64,000 nucleotides of DNA from Neoceratodus forsteri (GCA_016271365.2 CM028131.1:172488501-172552500); one strand, 5' to 3'. Positions 1 to 10,147 are shown, counted from the first letter of the stretch. The notes: a model not told the origin generated them from the sequence alone. A program made the numbers and translations.

Positions 1-121
1 ATAAGGTGTGGAAAAAGGCCAGTGTTGAAAATCTGGAGTGAAAATATTACAAATTCGTAAGTTAGAGCGCGTGGAAACTGCAAAATGCACGCTTGTAAAA
101 CAGTCATTTTTTGGATTTGTT

Positions 122-315
122 TCACCAAATTTGCAACACGGGCTTTTTGAGAGCCCACATCATGAACAGTGGCACTGTCATTTTGTTAATCGGTCCCGAA
201 AGGTGATTCCGCGTAGTGACCACAAAATCACCTTTTGGGACCGAATAAAGCCACGACAGTGACTGAATTCTTAAGGAGGGGTCCCATTAACCCCATGTTG
301 AAAATGTGGTGCCAA
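122..315. repeat. Imperfect palindrome of copy 1
   Basis: The left arm starts CACCAAATTTGCAAC and passes CATGAACAGTGGCACTGTCA. The right arm carries the inverse elements GACAGTGACTGAATTC and CCCCATGTTGAAAATGTGG. The middle holds a second inverted pair, GGTCCCGAAAGGTGAT and ATCACCTTTTGGGACC. The whole could fold into one long hairpin. Confidence 0.7.
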
Positions 316-469
316 CATTCCTCAAAATGCCCAAGATATGCCCCAAAGTTGAAAAAAACCCTATTTATGCCATTATACAGCTTACCGGCATTTCTTCAGT
401 TTGCGGTCAACTTTGAAGAGTGCAGACGTGTTCCCAGTCCATTGAATATCATTGCTCTGGGCTCTGGAG

Positions 470-577
470 GTAAGTATGGGGTGATGGGGGTGTGGGGAGG
501 CAGGGTACACAGAGGGTGGGTGCGGGTTTGGGGAGGGGGCAGGAGAGACTGTGAGGGACCATTTTCTTGTTTTACAG
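470..577 (+). other. Intron-like segment in palindromic element, copy 1
   Basis: A consensus 5' splice site (GAG|GTAAGTATG) begins at 470, and a pyrimidine-rich TTCTTGTTTTACAG ends at 577, giving a possible 108-nt intron rich in G runs. The other copy has the same arrangement at 5692-5793. This shows splice-site sequence only; splicing is not demonstrated and neither flank has a recognisable exon. Confidence 0.35.
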
Positions 578-1065
578 GTTAAAAAAAAAGACAACAAGGG
601 GTCACCCTCTCGGTACACAACTGAAATTAGGGGGCATCATGCCAACAGGGAGCGGGTTCCGCAATTGGCAAATGGCCTCCGAGGTGGCATACAGCCACCA
701 GAGTCCTGGTAATGTTACATCAGGCAAGGTACCACCCTGCAATGACAGGTCACTCCCTCATTGCAGCAGAATGCCTGATGCTGCAATGACGAGGCGGCCC
801 CTGATTGCAGTGGCGAAATCCTTACAACTTGGTGGCACTCTACAGAACCAATGTCATCAGCACACTGGCCCTGCATTGGCCGAGCACTGCCATGCCAAAC
901 AATGCAGTGTCGGCATTGGCTGCCACAGTGCCGCACCGCCACAACCTGCTTCTCTCCTAAGCTGCCACATAATGTTTCTTGCACATGAGCACAAGCAAAC
1001 ATAATAAAATTAGTAATAAATACATTATGCTGTGCCATAGGCTTGTACAAATAGATGGTACTTAC

Positions 1066-1741
1066 TAGGGATGGAAGGACCGGCTCTACATTAGATCTGA
1101 ACCCTTCCAGAATGTCCCACCTTTAACCCAACTCTGGAAATCCGAGTCATTTGTGCTTTGACTCAGATCTGACTAGGTTCAGTCCATGGGCCAGGTTTTG
1201 ATTTTCAAGTGACCCTGTTCTGAACCAGTCCAAATAATGTAAGTGATTTTGGAGTTCATTCCTCTTAAAAATGAAAAAATCATAAAACATAAAATTCCTA
1301 ACCAACTTCTGTTCCCAGTTTATTGTTATTAGCGCTTGCATCTTGTTGAATTGTTCACTGTCTGCACTTTATCTTTGGAATGCTTCTCTACTGCTGTTTT
1401 TGACTTACTGTATCCCCTTTAACTTTTAACTGGGTCGTAGCTGGAAACAAGCCCTGCTCAGTGTGCCTTTGTCAGTTACCTATTTCTAAATACAGACATA
1501 AATAAATAACTACATCAATCAAGCAATCAATAATTGAAGTATTAAATGACATAGAAAGGGACTTGGTGTGAAGGGGTAATCTGATTTCATTGTTTGACCC
1601 TGTTAGCATCTACTGTTGCCCCAGTTGTGGACCAGTCTGGGAAATGTACCTGTGTTTGGAAAACCAGAGTAAATCAGAACTTTCTGGAAATAGAACAGAC
1701 TCAGAATCAGAGCCAGGCCACAGCTGACCCTCCTGTCCCTA
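1066..1741. mobile_element. hAT-like non-autonomous DNA transposon
   Basis: The ends are inverted: TAGGGATGGAAGG on the left and the complement of TAGGGACAGGAGG on the right. The 8-bp flanks GTACTTAC (1058-1065) and GTACTTAA (1742-1749) agree at 7 of 8 positions, which is the duplication size of the hAT superfamily. The 676-bp interior has no transposase-like reading frame. The assignment rests on end structure only. Confidence 0.6.
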
Positions 1742-1749
1742 GTACTTAA

Positions 1750-2961
1750 GTCCCTCCATGAACACATTCGCTGAGGGGGAACTCCAAAGATGGATCAGAA
1801 GGGAGTTCTGAACAGATGGGGCCACCACTGAGGATGCTCTGTCATCTGATTGCTTCGGTCAGGACCTTGGGACTGCAAACAATAACAGCTCAGTGGCATG
1901 GATTGAGAGACCAGGAGTGTAACAGACCAAGAGGTTTTTTAGGATAACTAGGAGCCAAACCATGTAGATCTTTGTAAGTTAACTGCACAATCTTGTAGGT
2001 GGTGCACCACCTAATGGACAGTCAGTGCAAATGCTGCAGTACAGGCATGATGTGGTCAAAATGGGCCCTATGCAATGTGCCTATGCAACATGGATATGCG
2101 GCATGTAGGCATTGCTAAGCTACAAAAATGAGCAACTGGTGTGCGACCAGATCCCAGCAGCATTTCCAAAAGGTGAACGGGGCCTTACATGCACCAGCTC
2201 TCAGTCACAGGTAGTGCAGCGTGCCTGCCTGCAGTGTGAGTGACTTGAGGCAGGACCAGACTCTGCGCCATTCATGCTGGTATGGGGTGCCAGTGGAGGT
2301 GACACATGATACACCTGAAGGTACCCTACCATAGAAACTATGCACCCCCTCCCTTAAGCAAATAGTGGCCAGCAGGGAAAGTGTCCTCCCCTATGCTGCA
2401 GCCCAACACCCTCCAGCCATGATGCTTCATCGGTGGTTGTTCAGGGGTACCACATGCCAGTACCCACAATTCCCTGCTCCATGTGGAGCAGGGGATACAG
2501 TTGGCCAGGAGATAGACATCAGATAAGATGCCCACCTGTGTTCACCTCGCCCACATCCCACCTCCTCTTTTCAGTGTTTTCTTATGTGCCTGCTGGGCTG
2601 GGCCATGTATGGGTCTGCTGATGTTTGTAAATGGTGTGCAGTGTGTGCCTGTTTGGGGGTGTTGGTGCTCATGGACTGGGTATGTGCCTGTAGCACATAC
2701 TCAGCCTCCGTTGGTGCATAGGCCCCATTATGAGGAACCTGAAATCAGTCTGGGTGTAGCATTTTGCACCAGCCACAAGTGGCACACTAACCCTCGAGAC
2801 AGCCTAGGTACAGAGCATTACAGTAATAGCATCTTGTATTTTTAAAGGCAGGTACTGGGGTTGTCAATTCCTCTTGCAGCAGATAGGGTTTGATCCGGGA
2901 GATGTTTCATAATTTGAAAAATCCACTGCAGGCCACAGCTGACACATGACATTTAAGTGTC
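1750..2961. other. Region without recognisable gene
   Basis: No reading frame with a recognisable domain, no RNA gene and no clear element ends were found. Parts (about 1930-2060 and 2750-2830) have the feel of old interspersed repeat, but I cannot name the family. A short inverted pair around GTCAGCTG/CAGCTGAC lies just before the Gypsy-A insertion site. Confidence 0.4.
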
Positions 2962-2966
2962 AGCTG

Positions 2967-3181
2967 TGTGTTGGTAAGGGGCTAGGAGTCATAAACAAGG
3001 GTAATCAGAGTAACTGAAGGGAGCTTCTCAGTTGCCATGGTAGTCTGGGAGACAAGGATGAGATCAGGTATCAGACAGCAGGAACTGCTACTTGCTTACT
3101 GGATGTATGAGCAGAAGCATAAATAAAATGTTGCTTAAGATTCCAACAAACTCTTTGTTTTGATTGCTACAAAACAAGACA
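2967..3181 (+). repeat. Gypsy-A 5' LTR
   Basis: A 215-bp LTR beginning TGTGTTGG and ending CAAGACA, aligned along its whole length with 13813-14047. It holds an AATAAA polyadenylation signal at 3122-3127. It lacks a 20-bp segment present in the 3' LTR. Confidence 0.9.
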
Positions 3182-3193
3182 TGGTACCAAGAG
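3182..3193 (+). promoter_or_regulatory. Gypsy-A primer-binding site candidate
   Basis: TGGTACCAAGAG follows the 5' LTR directly. A TGG start at this position is typical of tRNA-primed elements. The matching tRNA was not determined. Confidence 0.5.
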
Positions 3194-3351
3194 TGATTTG
3201 GGGATCTGTCTGAAAAGAAAACCAAACAAAAGAGAAGCAATTAAGATGGAGCACTCCTGCGGGAAAGGAACAGACAAACCACACAGTGATATGGGTTCAA
3301 GTGAATGCAGATTTTGGTGGAGTGGTCTAACTAATACTGGAGTCTGCTGAA

Positions 3352-3511
3352 ATGGAGCAAATAAGACCACCACCAGGGATCAGGCTTGTGGGTAATTTAG
3401 AAAAAGTATGGAAACACTTCAAGCAGAGTTTTGACTTTTATTTACAAACAGCTGGTGCAGTTGAAAAAGAGAACTCACAAAAAGTAGCTTTGTTACTGAC
3501 TGTAGCAGGCT

Positions 3512-3557
<46 letters not shown>

Positions 3558-3700
3558 CATTTCAATTGTCTGAAGTGGCCAGGAAGGATTATGATGCAGT
3601 CATGCAACAGTTTTAGGTGTACTGTGTGCCCAGGAAAAATAAGACTTTGAAAGATTTGTTTTTATATCCCAAATGCAAAAGAACAAGAAACAATAGAAGA
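3352..3700 (+). pseudogene. Gypsy-A gag N-terminal fragment, first copy
   Basis: The frame opens with MEQIRPPPGIRLVGNLEK and is followed by a tryptophan-lysine-phenylalanine helix-rich stretch (VWKHFKQSFDFYLQTAGA) resembling the N-terminal part of Ty3/Gypsy gag. A TA microsatellite replaces a short piece at 3516-3556, and a stop follows shortly after the sequence resumes. The palindromic transposon at 3717 cuts it off. The same sequence is present, less damaged, at 7642-7980. Gag would form the particle shell; this copy cannot. Confidence 0.7.
3516..3556. repeat. (TA)n microsatellite
   Basis: About 20 TA units interrupt the first gag copy. The second gag copy has ordinary unique sequence here (CTCAGAAGCTCTAGATAA), so the array expanded after the duplication or replaced that segment. 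Confidence 0.95.
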
Positions 3701-4159
3701 CAAGCATTTGTCAATGCCGAATGTTTGCTTGCTGGCATTGGCAGTGGTAATGTAGAAGTTACAGAGCTGCGTAATAGGAATGGCAGTGAAGTATTGAACT
3801 GAAGCCAACCTCACCACCACCCTGCAGAGAGTGACAGGCAGTGGGGTGTGCATTTGGGTAGTCAGGCATAACGGCCATGCCATTTCACCACACCCCACTC
3901 TGCAGAGACTGGCAAGTGTCACGTGTTCCTTGGGGTCTTTGGCCCTTATGCTCACCCCATTTCATTAGGAAATATGGTGAGATGGAAAGTATATAGGAGA
4001 ATGGGGTGAAGTTTAAATGAAGAGTCCAAGGCATACTCGATGCCTCTCAGTGACTGCAGGGTGGAATGGTATGAGCATCACAGGCAAGAATCCCAAGTCA
4101 CACCCCTGATTCCTGTCATTCTCTATAGGGTTGGGTGATTTAGTCGAAAAGCCTAATAC

Positions 4160-5545
4160 CTCAGGCATTCGTTGGTATTTTAACTCCAAATTTTCAACAT
4201 GTTTGTTTTGTGACCCCACCTCATGAACAGGGGGAATATCAGTTTGGTAGCCGAAAGCTGCTTATGCACAGTGACTACGGGATTTAGCACCACAGGTGCA
4301 AAAATATTCCGAACAGGATGTAAAAAATTACAGCTGTACTCTTTCATGGGGAGGTGTAAAATGGCTATGTTGCAAATGTGTAGTGAAAATTTACGAAAAT
4401 GGTGGGGAAGCTGAAGACATAGAAACTGTGCAACGCATACCTGTTATATAATTATTAGGGTTAGATATTTTATAGCAGATTGTCAACTCAGGCATTTTGG
4501 TGCCTCCGATCATGAACAACAGTGTCACTGTGATTTTCTTTATCTGTGCCGAACAATGATTTACCACAGCGACCACGATCTTGCACTGAAAGGTGAAAAC
4601 ACACTTCGCCATGTTGTGAAAAATGAAAGCTGTACTGTTCATAAGGAAGTGTTGAAAATGCCACTAGTGAAAATCTGGACTGAAAATATTACAAAGTCAT
4701 GAACTAACGAGGATGCGTGGAAACGCGTAATGCTCACTCTGATCACAGTCATTTTATGGATTTTGTCACTAAATTTTCAACATAGCCATTTTAAGATCTC
4801 TGCTCATGAACAGTGTAACTGTGATTTCCTTAATCTGTCCTAAACATTGCTTTCGCACACCAACAGCACCATTGTGCGCTACATATGCGATAACACATTT
4901 CGGTGACATATGAAAATTGCAGCTGTACTGTTCATAAGGAAGTTTAATAAAATGGACATGTTGACAATCTGGAGTGAAAATATTAAATTTGCAAACTTAC
5001 GAGCATGCATAGGAATTGTGCAAAGCATGCTCGTAAAAGTCATTTTTATGCATTTTTTCACCAAATTCTCAACATAGCCATTTTAAGACCTCTGCTCATG
5101 AACAGTGTCACTGTGGTTTTGTTAATGTGTCCCATACATTGAGTTTGCACATCGACTGCGCCATTGTGCGCTACATGGGTGGAAACACGTTTTGGGCAGG
5201 ATGTGAAAAATGACAGCTGTACTGCTCATAATGAGGTGTGGAAAAATGGCAATGTTGAAAATCTGGAGTGAAAATATTGAAATTTGGCGAACTTACGAGC
5301 CTGCGTAGGAACTGCGCAATGCACGCTCGTTAAACAGTCATTTTTGGGAATTTTGGCACCAAATTTTCAACATGGGGGTTTTGGGCCCCCTTCTCATGAA
5401 TGATGTCACTGTCACGGTGGTATTCGGTCCTGAAGGGTGATTTTAGTCACCGCGTGAAATCACCCCTTCGAGCCTGAATAACGCCATGACAGTGACATCA
5501 TTCGTGAGAAGGGTCCCAAAACCCCATGTTGAAAATCTGGCAAAA
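4160..5545. repeat. Tandem array of ~290-bp palindromic monomers
   Basis: The landmark CATGAA recurs at 4222, 4511, 4805, 5097 and 5395, giving spacings of 289, 294, 292 and 298 bp. Each unit also carries TTCAACAT before the landmark and the inverse ATGTTGAAAAT about 150-180 bp after it. Each monomer can therefore fold on itself. Units differ at many positions, so the array is old, and the last unit is the most symmetrical. Confidence 0.85.
5359..5540. repeat. Long hairpin (near-perfect palindrome)
   Basis: The left arm runs CCAAATTTTCAACATGGGGG ... AATGATGTCACTGTCA and the right arm is its inverse, ... TGACAGTGACATCATTCG ... ATGTTGAAAATCTGG. The central loop contains TTTTAGTCACCGCGTG. It spans 182 bp with few mismatches, much cleaner than the other monomers. 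Confidence 0.85.
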
Positions 5546-5691
5546 TTCAAAAATGCCTGAGATATGCAATAAGTTGAACCCTCCTATCTGGCCCATTATA
5601 CAGCTTACCGGCATTTCCTCAGTTCAGCGATCGGCTTTGAAGAGTGCAGACATGTTCCCGGATCGATCAAGATGCCTACCGGAGTCCGGAG

Positions 5692-5793
5692 GTAAGTATG
5701 GGGTGGGGGTGTGGAGAGGCTGGGTGCGAGGGTGGGTGCGGGTGTGGGAGGGGGTTCGGGAGACGCGTCAAGGGACCGCTTATGGTTTTACAG
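5692..5793 (+). other. Intron-like segment in palindromic element, copy 2
   Basis: GGAG|GTAAGTATGGGG at the left and TATGGTTTTACAG at the right bound a 102-nt G-rich block that aligns with 470-577. Both splice-like ends are kept in two diverged copies. Confidence 0.35.
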
Positions 5794-6265
5794 TGGGTTA
5801 CAAAAAAAAGACTTGGATTGCCATGCTGGGGTGGGCTCCCAGCATGGCACAAGGGCTTGGGGGCATTCAGCCAATGGGGATTGGGCACCCCGTCAGCAAA
5901 CGATTGACTGCCACGCTGGGTGGGCTCCGTGCGTGGCACCAACTACTGGAGGGTGGGAGGAGGCGATGCAGCTCAGCCGATGGGGATTGGGTATCCCGTC
6001 TGCTATGGAGTGCTGGGTACGCGCCGCAGTGCCGGGGCGGGGAGCTGCTGAGCAGCTTCTATCGCTAGCTCACTCAAGCTGTAGCTCCCTTTCAACTGGC
6101 CACTGCATTTTGGAGCATGTCATAGACAGCCCAAAATGCATTGGCTTACAGGGGCCGTGCCTGCCAGCACACTGCCTGAATTGGAGGAGGAGGTGACACA
6201 CCTCCGAAATCTCCGATGATGGCACTATGTTTCTTGCACATGCGTGCAAGCAAACATAAAAAATG

Positions 6266-7103
6266 TGTCACTGACTTGAAACTGAAAGCACAATCCTGAA
6301 ATGTTGGCACCCTTACCACTTCTATGATCACAAATTAAATAGTTATGGGCTGTTTAGATCCAAAAGTCAAAGAGCGGCTGCTCAGAGACACAGAACTAAC
6401 CATGGAAAAAGCCATCCAGATTTGTCAGGCTTCAGAGCAGACACGCATGCAAATGCAGATCCTCACCAGAGCAAAGGACAACCCATGGGTTGTTGCACTG
6501 CAGACAGCAAAGAATCAAACCCAAAGGTCCCCAACAAGTTTCACAAAGCAAGAAGTACATCACACACAGTCAGGAAGAGCTGAAAACAACATGCCTACAG
6601 AAATTGTCCCACTTATGGCCAACAGCACAAAGCTTATGGACAATGTAATCTCTTCACAAGATATTGCAAACATAGAAATGTAGTGTGTGCAGTCACAGAA
6701 ACAGAAGACTCAGACAGCGACAATGAACTCTGTATAGGGGCCCTAGAGAAACAAGGCATTTCCCAGAAATATGAATGGACCCACCCAATAGATACTAATG
6801 GTTTGAAGGTTCACTGCAAGATTAACATTAGCACTGAAAAAAATGTACTCGCAGCTTGACTGTGGCATATGCTACCAAATAAACCACTGCTAAAGGAGAA
6901 TACAATTGTGTTAAAGGCATATAATGGACTATAGGGTACTGTGCACTAAATCTCCAGCACAAAGGCAAGGTCAGTAAACACAAATTTGTAATTGTTCCAG
7001 GGAACAAGAATCCAATTCTTGGGCTGGACACCAGTAAGAAGTTGGATCTGATAGAAAAATTATTTGCAATGCAAAATGTCATGCCTGTCACTGATATTAT
7101 ATA
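6266..7103 (+). pseudogene. Gypsy-A gag C-terminus and protease remnant, first copy
   Basis: After the inserted transposon, gag resumes with GCLDPKVKERLLRDTELTMEK, a typical Ty3/Gypsy gag C-terminal helix, then QICQASEQTRMQMQ. The first part of the zinc knuckle is missing: compared with 8290-8330 about 40 bp have been lost at a short AAAACA/TAAACA repeat. A protease-like segment (VHCKINISTEKN) follows with the catalytic DTG replaced. The MITE at 7104 ends the match. It is non-functional. Confidence 0.7.
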
Positions 7104-7480
7104 ATAGGGGTTTGCTGATAACTTATATGATAAAACCCCAGATCACCACCACACACTAACAATGAGGGAGTGATGTGTACACAGTGGAAAATGGCACCAG
7201 TCATCAGCACTTTCTCTATGCAACTGCTAATATCTCCATTGTGTACACGCCAAGACGTAAAAGAAAAAAATTAGCACACTACATTTCTACGGCACTCTGC
7301 TCCCCACTCACATTCATTAAAATACCAACACAAATCACAAACTACATTCCGGCACCTCGCCCTGCTTTATTCATGTAACAAACCACTTCAAAAAGTACAG
7401 AATACATTCCGGTGGCACCGCCACTGTATATACAGCAAAATGTAATGAAACTGACCTCTGGAGCACCACTAAAACAAAAG
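7104..7480. mobile_element. TA-flanked MITE, first copy, right end lost
   Basis: It starts ATAGGGGTTTGCTGAT after TA (7102-7103), as does the complete copy at 8849-9306. It breaks off after CCACTAAAACAAAAG, where sequence equal to 3191 onwards begins. The break is therefore the duplication junction and not a transposon end. Confidence 0.8.
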
Positions 7481-8848
7481 GAGTGATTTGGGGATCTGTC
7501 TGAAAAGAAAACCAAACAAAAGAGAAGCAATTAAGATGGAGTACTCCTTCGGGAAAGGAACAGACAAACCACACAGTGATATGGGTTCAAGTGAATGCAG
7601 ATTTTGGTGGAGTGGTCTAACTAATACTGGAGTCTGCTGAAATGGAGCAAATAAGACCACCACCAGGGATCAGGCTTGTGGGTAATTTAGAAAAAATATG
7701 GAAATACTTCAAGCAGAGTTCTAACTTTTATTTACAAGCAGCTGGTGCAGCTGAAAAAAAGAACTCACAAAAAGAAGCTTTGTTACTGACTGTAGCAGGC
7801 TCAGAAGCTCTAGATAATACATTTCAATTGTCTGAAGTGGCCAGGAAGGATTATGATGCAGTCACGCAACAGTTTTAGGTGTACTGTGTGCCCAGGAAAA
7901 ATTAGACTTTGAAAGATTTGTTTTTATATCCTGAATGCAAAAGAACAAGAAACAATAGAAGAAGAATTTGTCACTGACTTGAAACTGAAAGCACAGTCCT
8001 GAAATTGTGGCATCCTTACCCCTTCTATGATCCCAAATTAAATAGTTATGGGCTGTTTAGATGCAAAAGTCAAAGAGCAGCTGCTCAGAGACACAGAACT
8101 AACAATGGAAAAAGTCATCCAGATTTGTCAGACTTCAGAGCAGACACGCATGCAAATGCAGGTCCTCACCAGAGCAAAGGACAACCCAGGGGTTGTTGCA
8201 CTGCAGACAGCAAAGAATCAAGCCCAAAGGTCCCCAACAAGTTTCACAAAGCAAGAAGTACATCACACATAGTCAGGAAGAGCTGAAAACACTCAAAGGG
8301 TGTAAGCAAACACTGCCACAACTGTGGTAAACAACATGCCTACAGAAATTGTCCCGTTTATGGCCAACAACACAAAGCTTATGGACAATGTAATCTCTTC
8401 ACAAGATATTGCAAACATAGAAATGTAGTGTGTGCAGTCACAGAAACAGAAGACTCAGACAGCGACAATGAACTCTGTATAGGGGCCCTAGAGAAACAAG
8501 GCATTTCCCAGAAATATGAATGGACCCACCCAATAGATACTAATGGTTTGAAGGTTCACTGCATGATTAACATTGGTGCTGAAAAAAATGTGCTCTCAGC
8601 TCGACTGTGTCGTATGCTACCAAATAAACCACTGCTAAAGGAGAATACAATTGTGCTAAAGGCATATAATGGATTATAGGGTACTGTGCACTAAACCTCC
8701 AGCACAAAGGCAAGGTCAGTAAAAACAAATTTGTAATTGTTCCAGGGAACAAGAATCCAATTCTGGGGCTAGACACCAGTAAGAAGTTGGATCTGATAGA
8801 AAAATTATTTGCAATGCAAAATGTCATGCCTGTCACTGATATTATATA
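7481..8848 (+). pseudogene. Gypsy-A leader, gag and protease remnant, second copy
   Basis: From 7481 the sequence repeats the post-primer-site leader found at 3191. The gag frame opens at 7642 (MEQIRPPPGIRLVG), runs to a stop at about 7878, and continues in other phases. The C-terminal helix GCLDAKVKEQLLRDTELTMEK starts at 8048. A zinc knuckle CHNCGKQHAYRNC follows near 8313-8351, then a retropepsin-like remnant with NIGA where DTGA is expected, near 8570. This copy lacks the palindromic transposon and the TA array, so it shows the older state. Frame breaks and the altered protease make it inactive. Confidence 0.75.
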
Positions 8849-9306
8849 ATAGGGGTTTGCTGATAACTTATATGATAAAACCCCAGATCACCACCACACA
8901 CTAACAATGAGGGAATGATGTGTACATAGTGGAAAAATGGCACCAGTCATTAGCACTTTCTCTACGTAACTGATAATATTTCCATTGTGTACACGTCAAG
9001 ACGTAAAAGAAAAAAAATTAGCACACTACATTTCTACGGCACTCTGCTCCCCACTCACATTCATTAAAATGCCAAAACAAATTGCAAACTACATTCCGGC
9101 ACCTCGCCCTGCTTTATTCGTGTAACAAACCACTTCAAAAAGTACAGAATACATTCCGGCGGCACCGCCACTGTATATACAACAAAATGTAATGAAACTG
9201 ACCTCTGGAGCACCACTAAAACAAAAGAAAACACTGAAAACGAGGTAAACAGCATACCACATAAATATACAGCCAAAATACAAATAAATAATCAGCAAAC
9301 CCCTAT
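8849..9306. mobile_element. Complete TA-flanked MITE
   Basis: The inverted ends ATAGGGGTTTGCTGAT and ATCAGCAAACCCCTAT are perfect over 16 bp and are flanked by TA on each side (8847-8848, 9307-9308). The 458-bp interior has no transposase. TA duplications fit Tc1/mariner-like or similar families, but the ends do not let me name one. Confidence 0.8.
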
Positions 9307-9322
9307 TACAGTATATAAAACA

Positions 9323-9482
9323 GATAAGTGATGGTTACTTATGTGATAGCTGAATATCAGCACTCTTGGCAATTGAGCTTGGGGTTCAAGCGCGCTCGTG
9401 GCTACGCCACTCGTGATAACACTGAGCTTACTTGCCACTCGTGCTGATATATCAGCTATCACTTAAGTAACCATCACGTATC
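9323..9482. mobile_element. Hairpin element (160 bp)
   Basis: Arms GATAAGTGATGGTTACTTA and TAAGTAACCATCACGTATC, followed by GTGATAGCTGAATATCAGCAC and its inverse, form a near-complete palindrome around a GC-rich loop with GTGGCTACGCCAC. It sits 16 bp after the MITE, inside the Gypsy-A pol region. Confidence 0.75.
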
Positions 9483-9486
9483 CCCT

Positions 9487-10147
9487 TAGTATCATATCTG
9501 AATACAGTGATGTATTGAAGGGACTGGGGAAATTATCCATTACACATAACATCACCCTGGATGATAATTCAGTCCTAGTAATTCATGCTGCATGGAGAGT
9601 TCCTGTGGCCCTGAGATACAGACTGAAAAAGGAATTGAAACACTTAACAGATATGGATATCATAGAAAATGTAGAGGAGCCAACACCTTGGGTTCACTCC
9701 TTAGTGATCATAGAGAAAAAAAAGACAGATTGTTACGCTTACAGGCTGTAAACAGAATTTCACAATTCAAAATGAAGAAAGATTTACAATGATTCCTGGG
9801 AATGGTGAATTATCTGGGGAACTTCATTAACAATCTGACTGACAAGACATGCCATCTGAGAAAATTGCTAGTTAAGTCAGCCACATGGTTGTGGACATCA
9901 AAGCAAGAGCAGGAATTCACAGCTATTAAAAGGCTTCTGACCACAGCACCTACTTTGCAATATTTTGATATTACAAGTCAGACGAAAGTTTCCACAGATG
10001 CCTCAAAGGACGGCATAGGAGCAGTACTGTTACAACTCAGAAAGTGTTGCTGGAGACCTGCTGCATATGCATCCACAGCCTTTACAAAAACAGAATTTAA
10101 ATATGCACAAATTAAAAAGGAGATGTTGGCTATAGTCTTTGGATATG
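9487..10147 (+). pseudogene. Gypsy-A reverse transcriptase and RNase H remnant
   Basis: The N-terminal RT part reads YRLKKELKHLTDMDIIENVE, then PTPWVHSLVIIEKK, matching the start of Ty3/Gypsy RT. The catalytic palm, including the YxDD box, is absent: after about 9750 the sequence jumps to FLGMVNYLGNFINNL, the RT connection region. RNase H follows with STDASKDGIGAVLLQ and YAQIKKEMLAIVFG, which retain the first acidic residues. A stop interrupts just before the connection region at 9789-9791. A CR1 insertion splits RNase H at 10147, and the frame resumes at 11995. The deletion means no active polymerase. Confidence 0.8.

Larger units (their letters stand above)
1..1005. mobile_element. Palindromic non-autonomous transposon, copy 1 (right part)
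   Basis: This stretch matches bases about 5229-6260 segment by segment: the opening AAGGTGTGGAAAAA block, an imperfect palindrome at about 122-315, a block ending in a splice-like GTAAGT...TTTACAG segment, and a right end reading GCACAAGCAAACATAA. The second copy ends with GCAAGCAAACAT, the inverse of that copy's left end, so copy 1 probably terminates near 1005 and its left part lies before the window. It encodes no transposase. Short open frames cross it in several phases, but none is conserved with the second copy, so I treat it as non-coding. The superfamily is not certain; the 8-bp target duplication at copy 2 suggests hAT. Confidence 0.7.
3717..6265. mobile_element. 2.55-kb transposon of palindromic monomers, copy 2
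   Basis: The boundaries come from comparing the first gag copy with its uninterrupted duplicate near 7960-7985. The inserted block is flanked by TGTCAATG (3709-3716) and TGTCACTG (6266-6273), an 8-bp duplication with one difference. A perfect 12-bp inverted pair, ATGTTTGCTTGC at 3721-3732 and its inverse at 6246-6257, lies just inside the ends. The interior holds an array of about 290-bp monomers, each an imperfect palindrome, then a G-rich intron-like block and a GC-rich tail. No transposase is encoded. An hAT-type non-autonomous element is the best guess from the 8-bp duplication. Confidence 0.7.

Noticed and set aside
470..577. A host gene intron with flanking exons
   Set aside because: The same segment occurs in a second copy of a mobile element, and no conserved reading frame flanks it.
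3419..3607. Open frame with Tyr-Ile repeats
   Set aside because: It is only the translation of a TA microsatellite.
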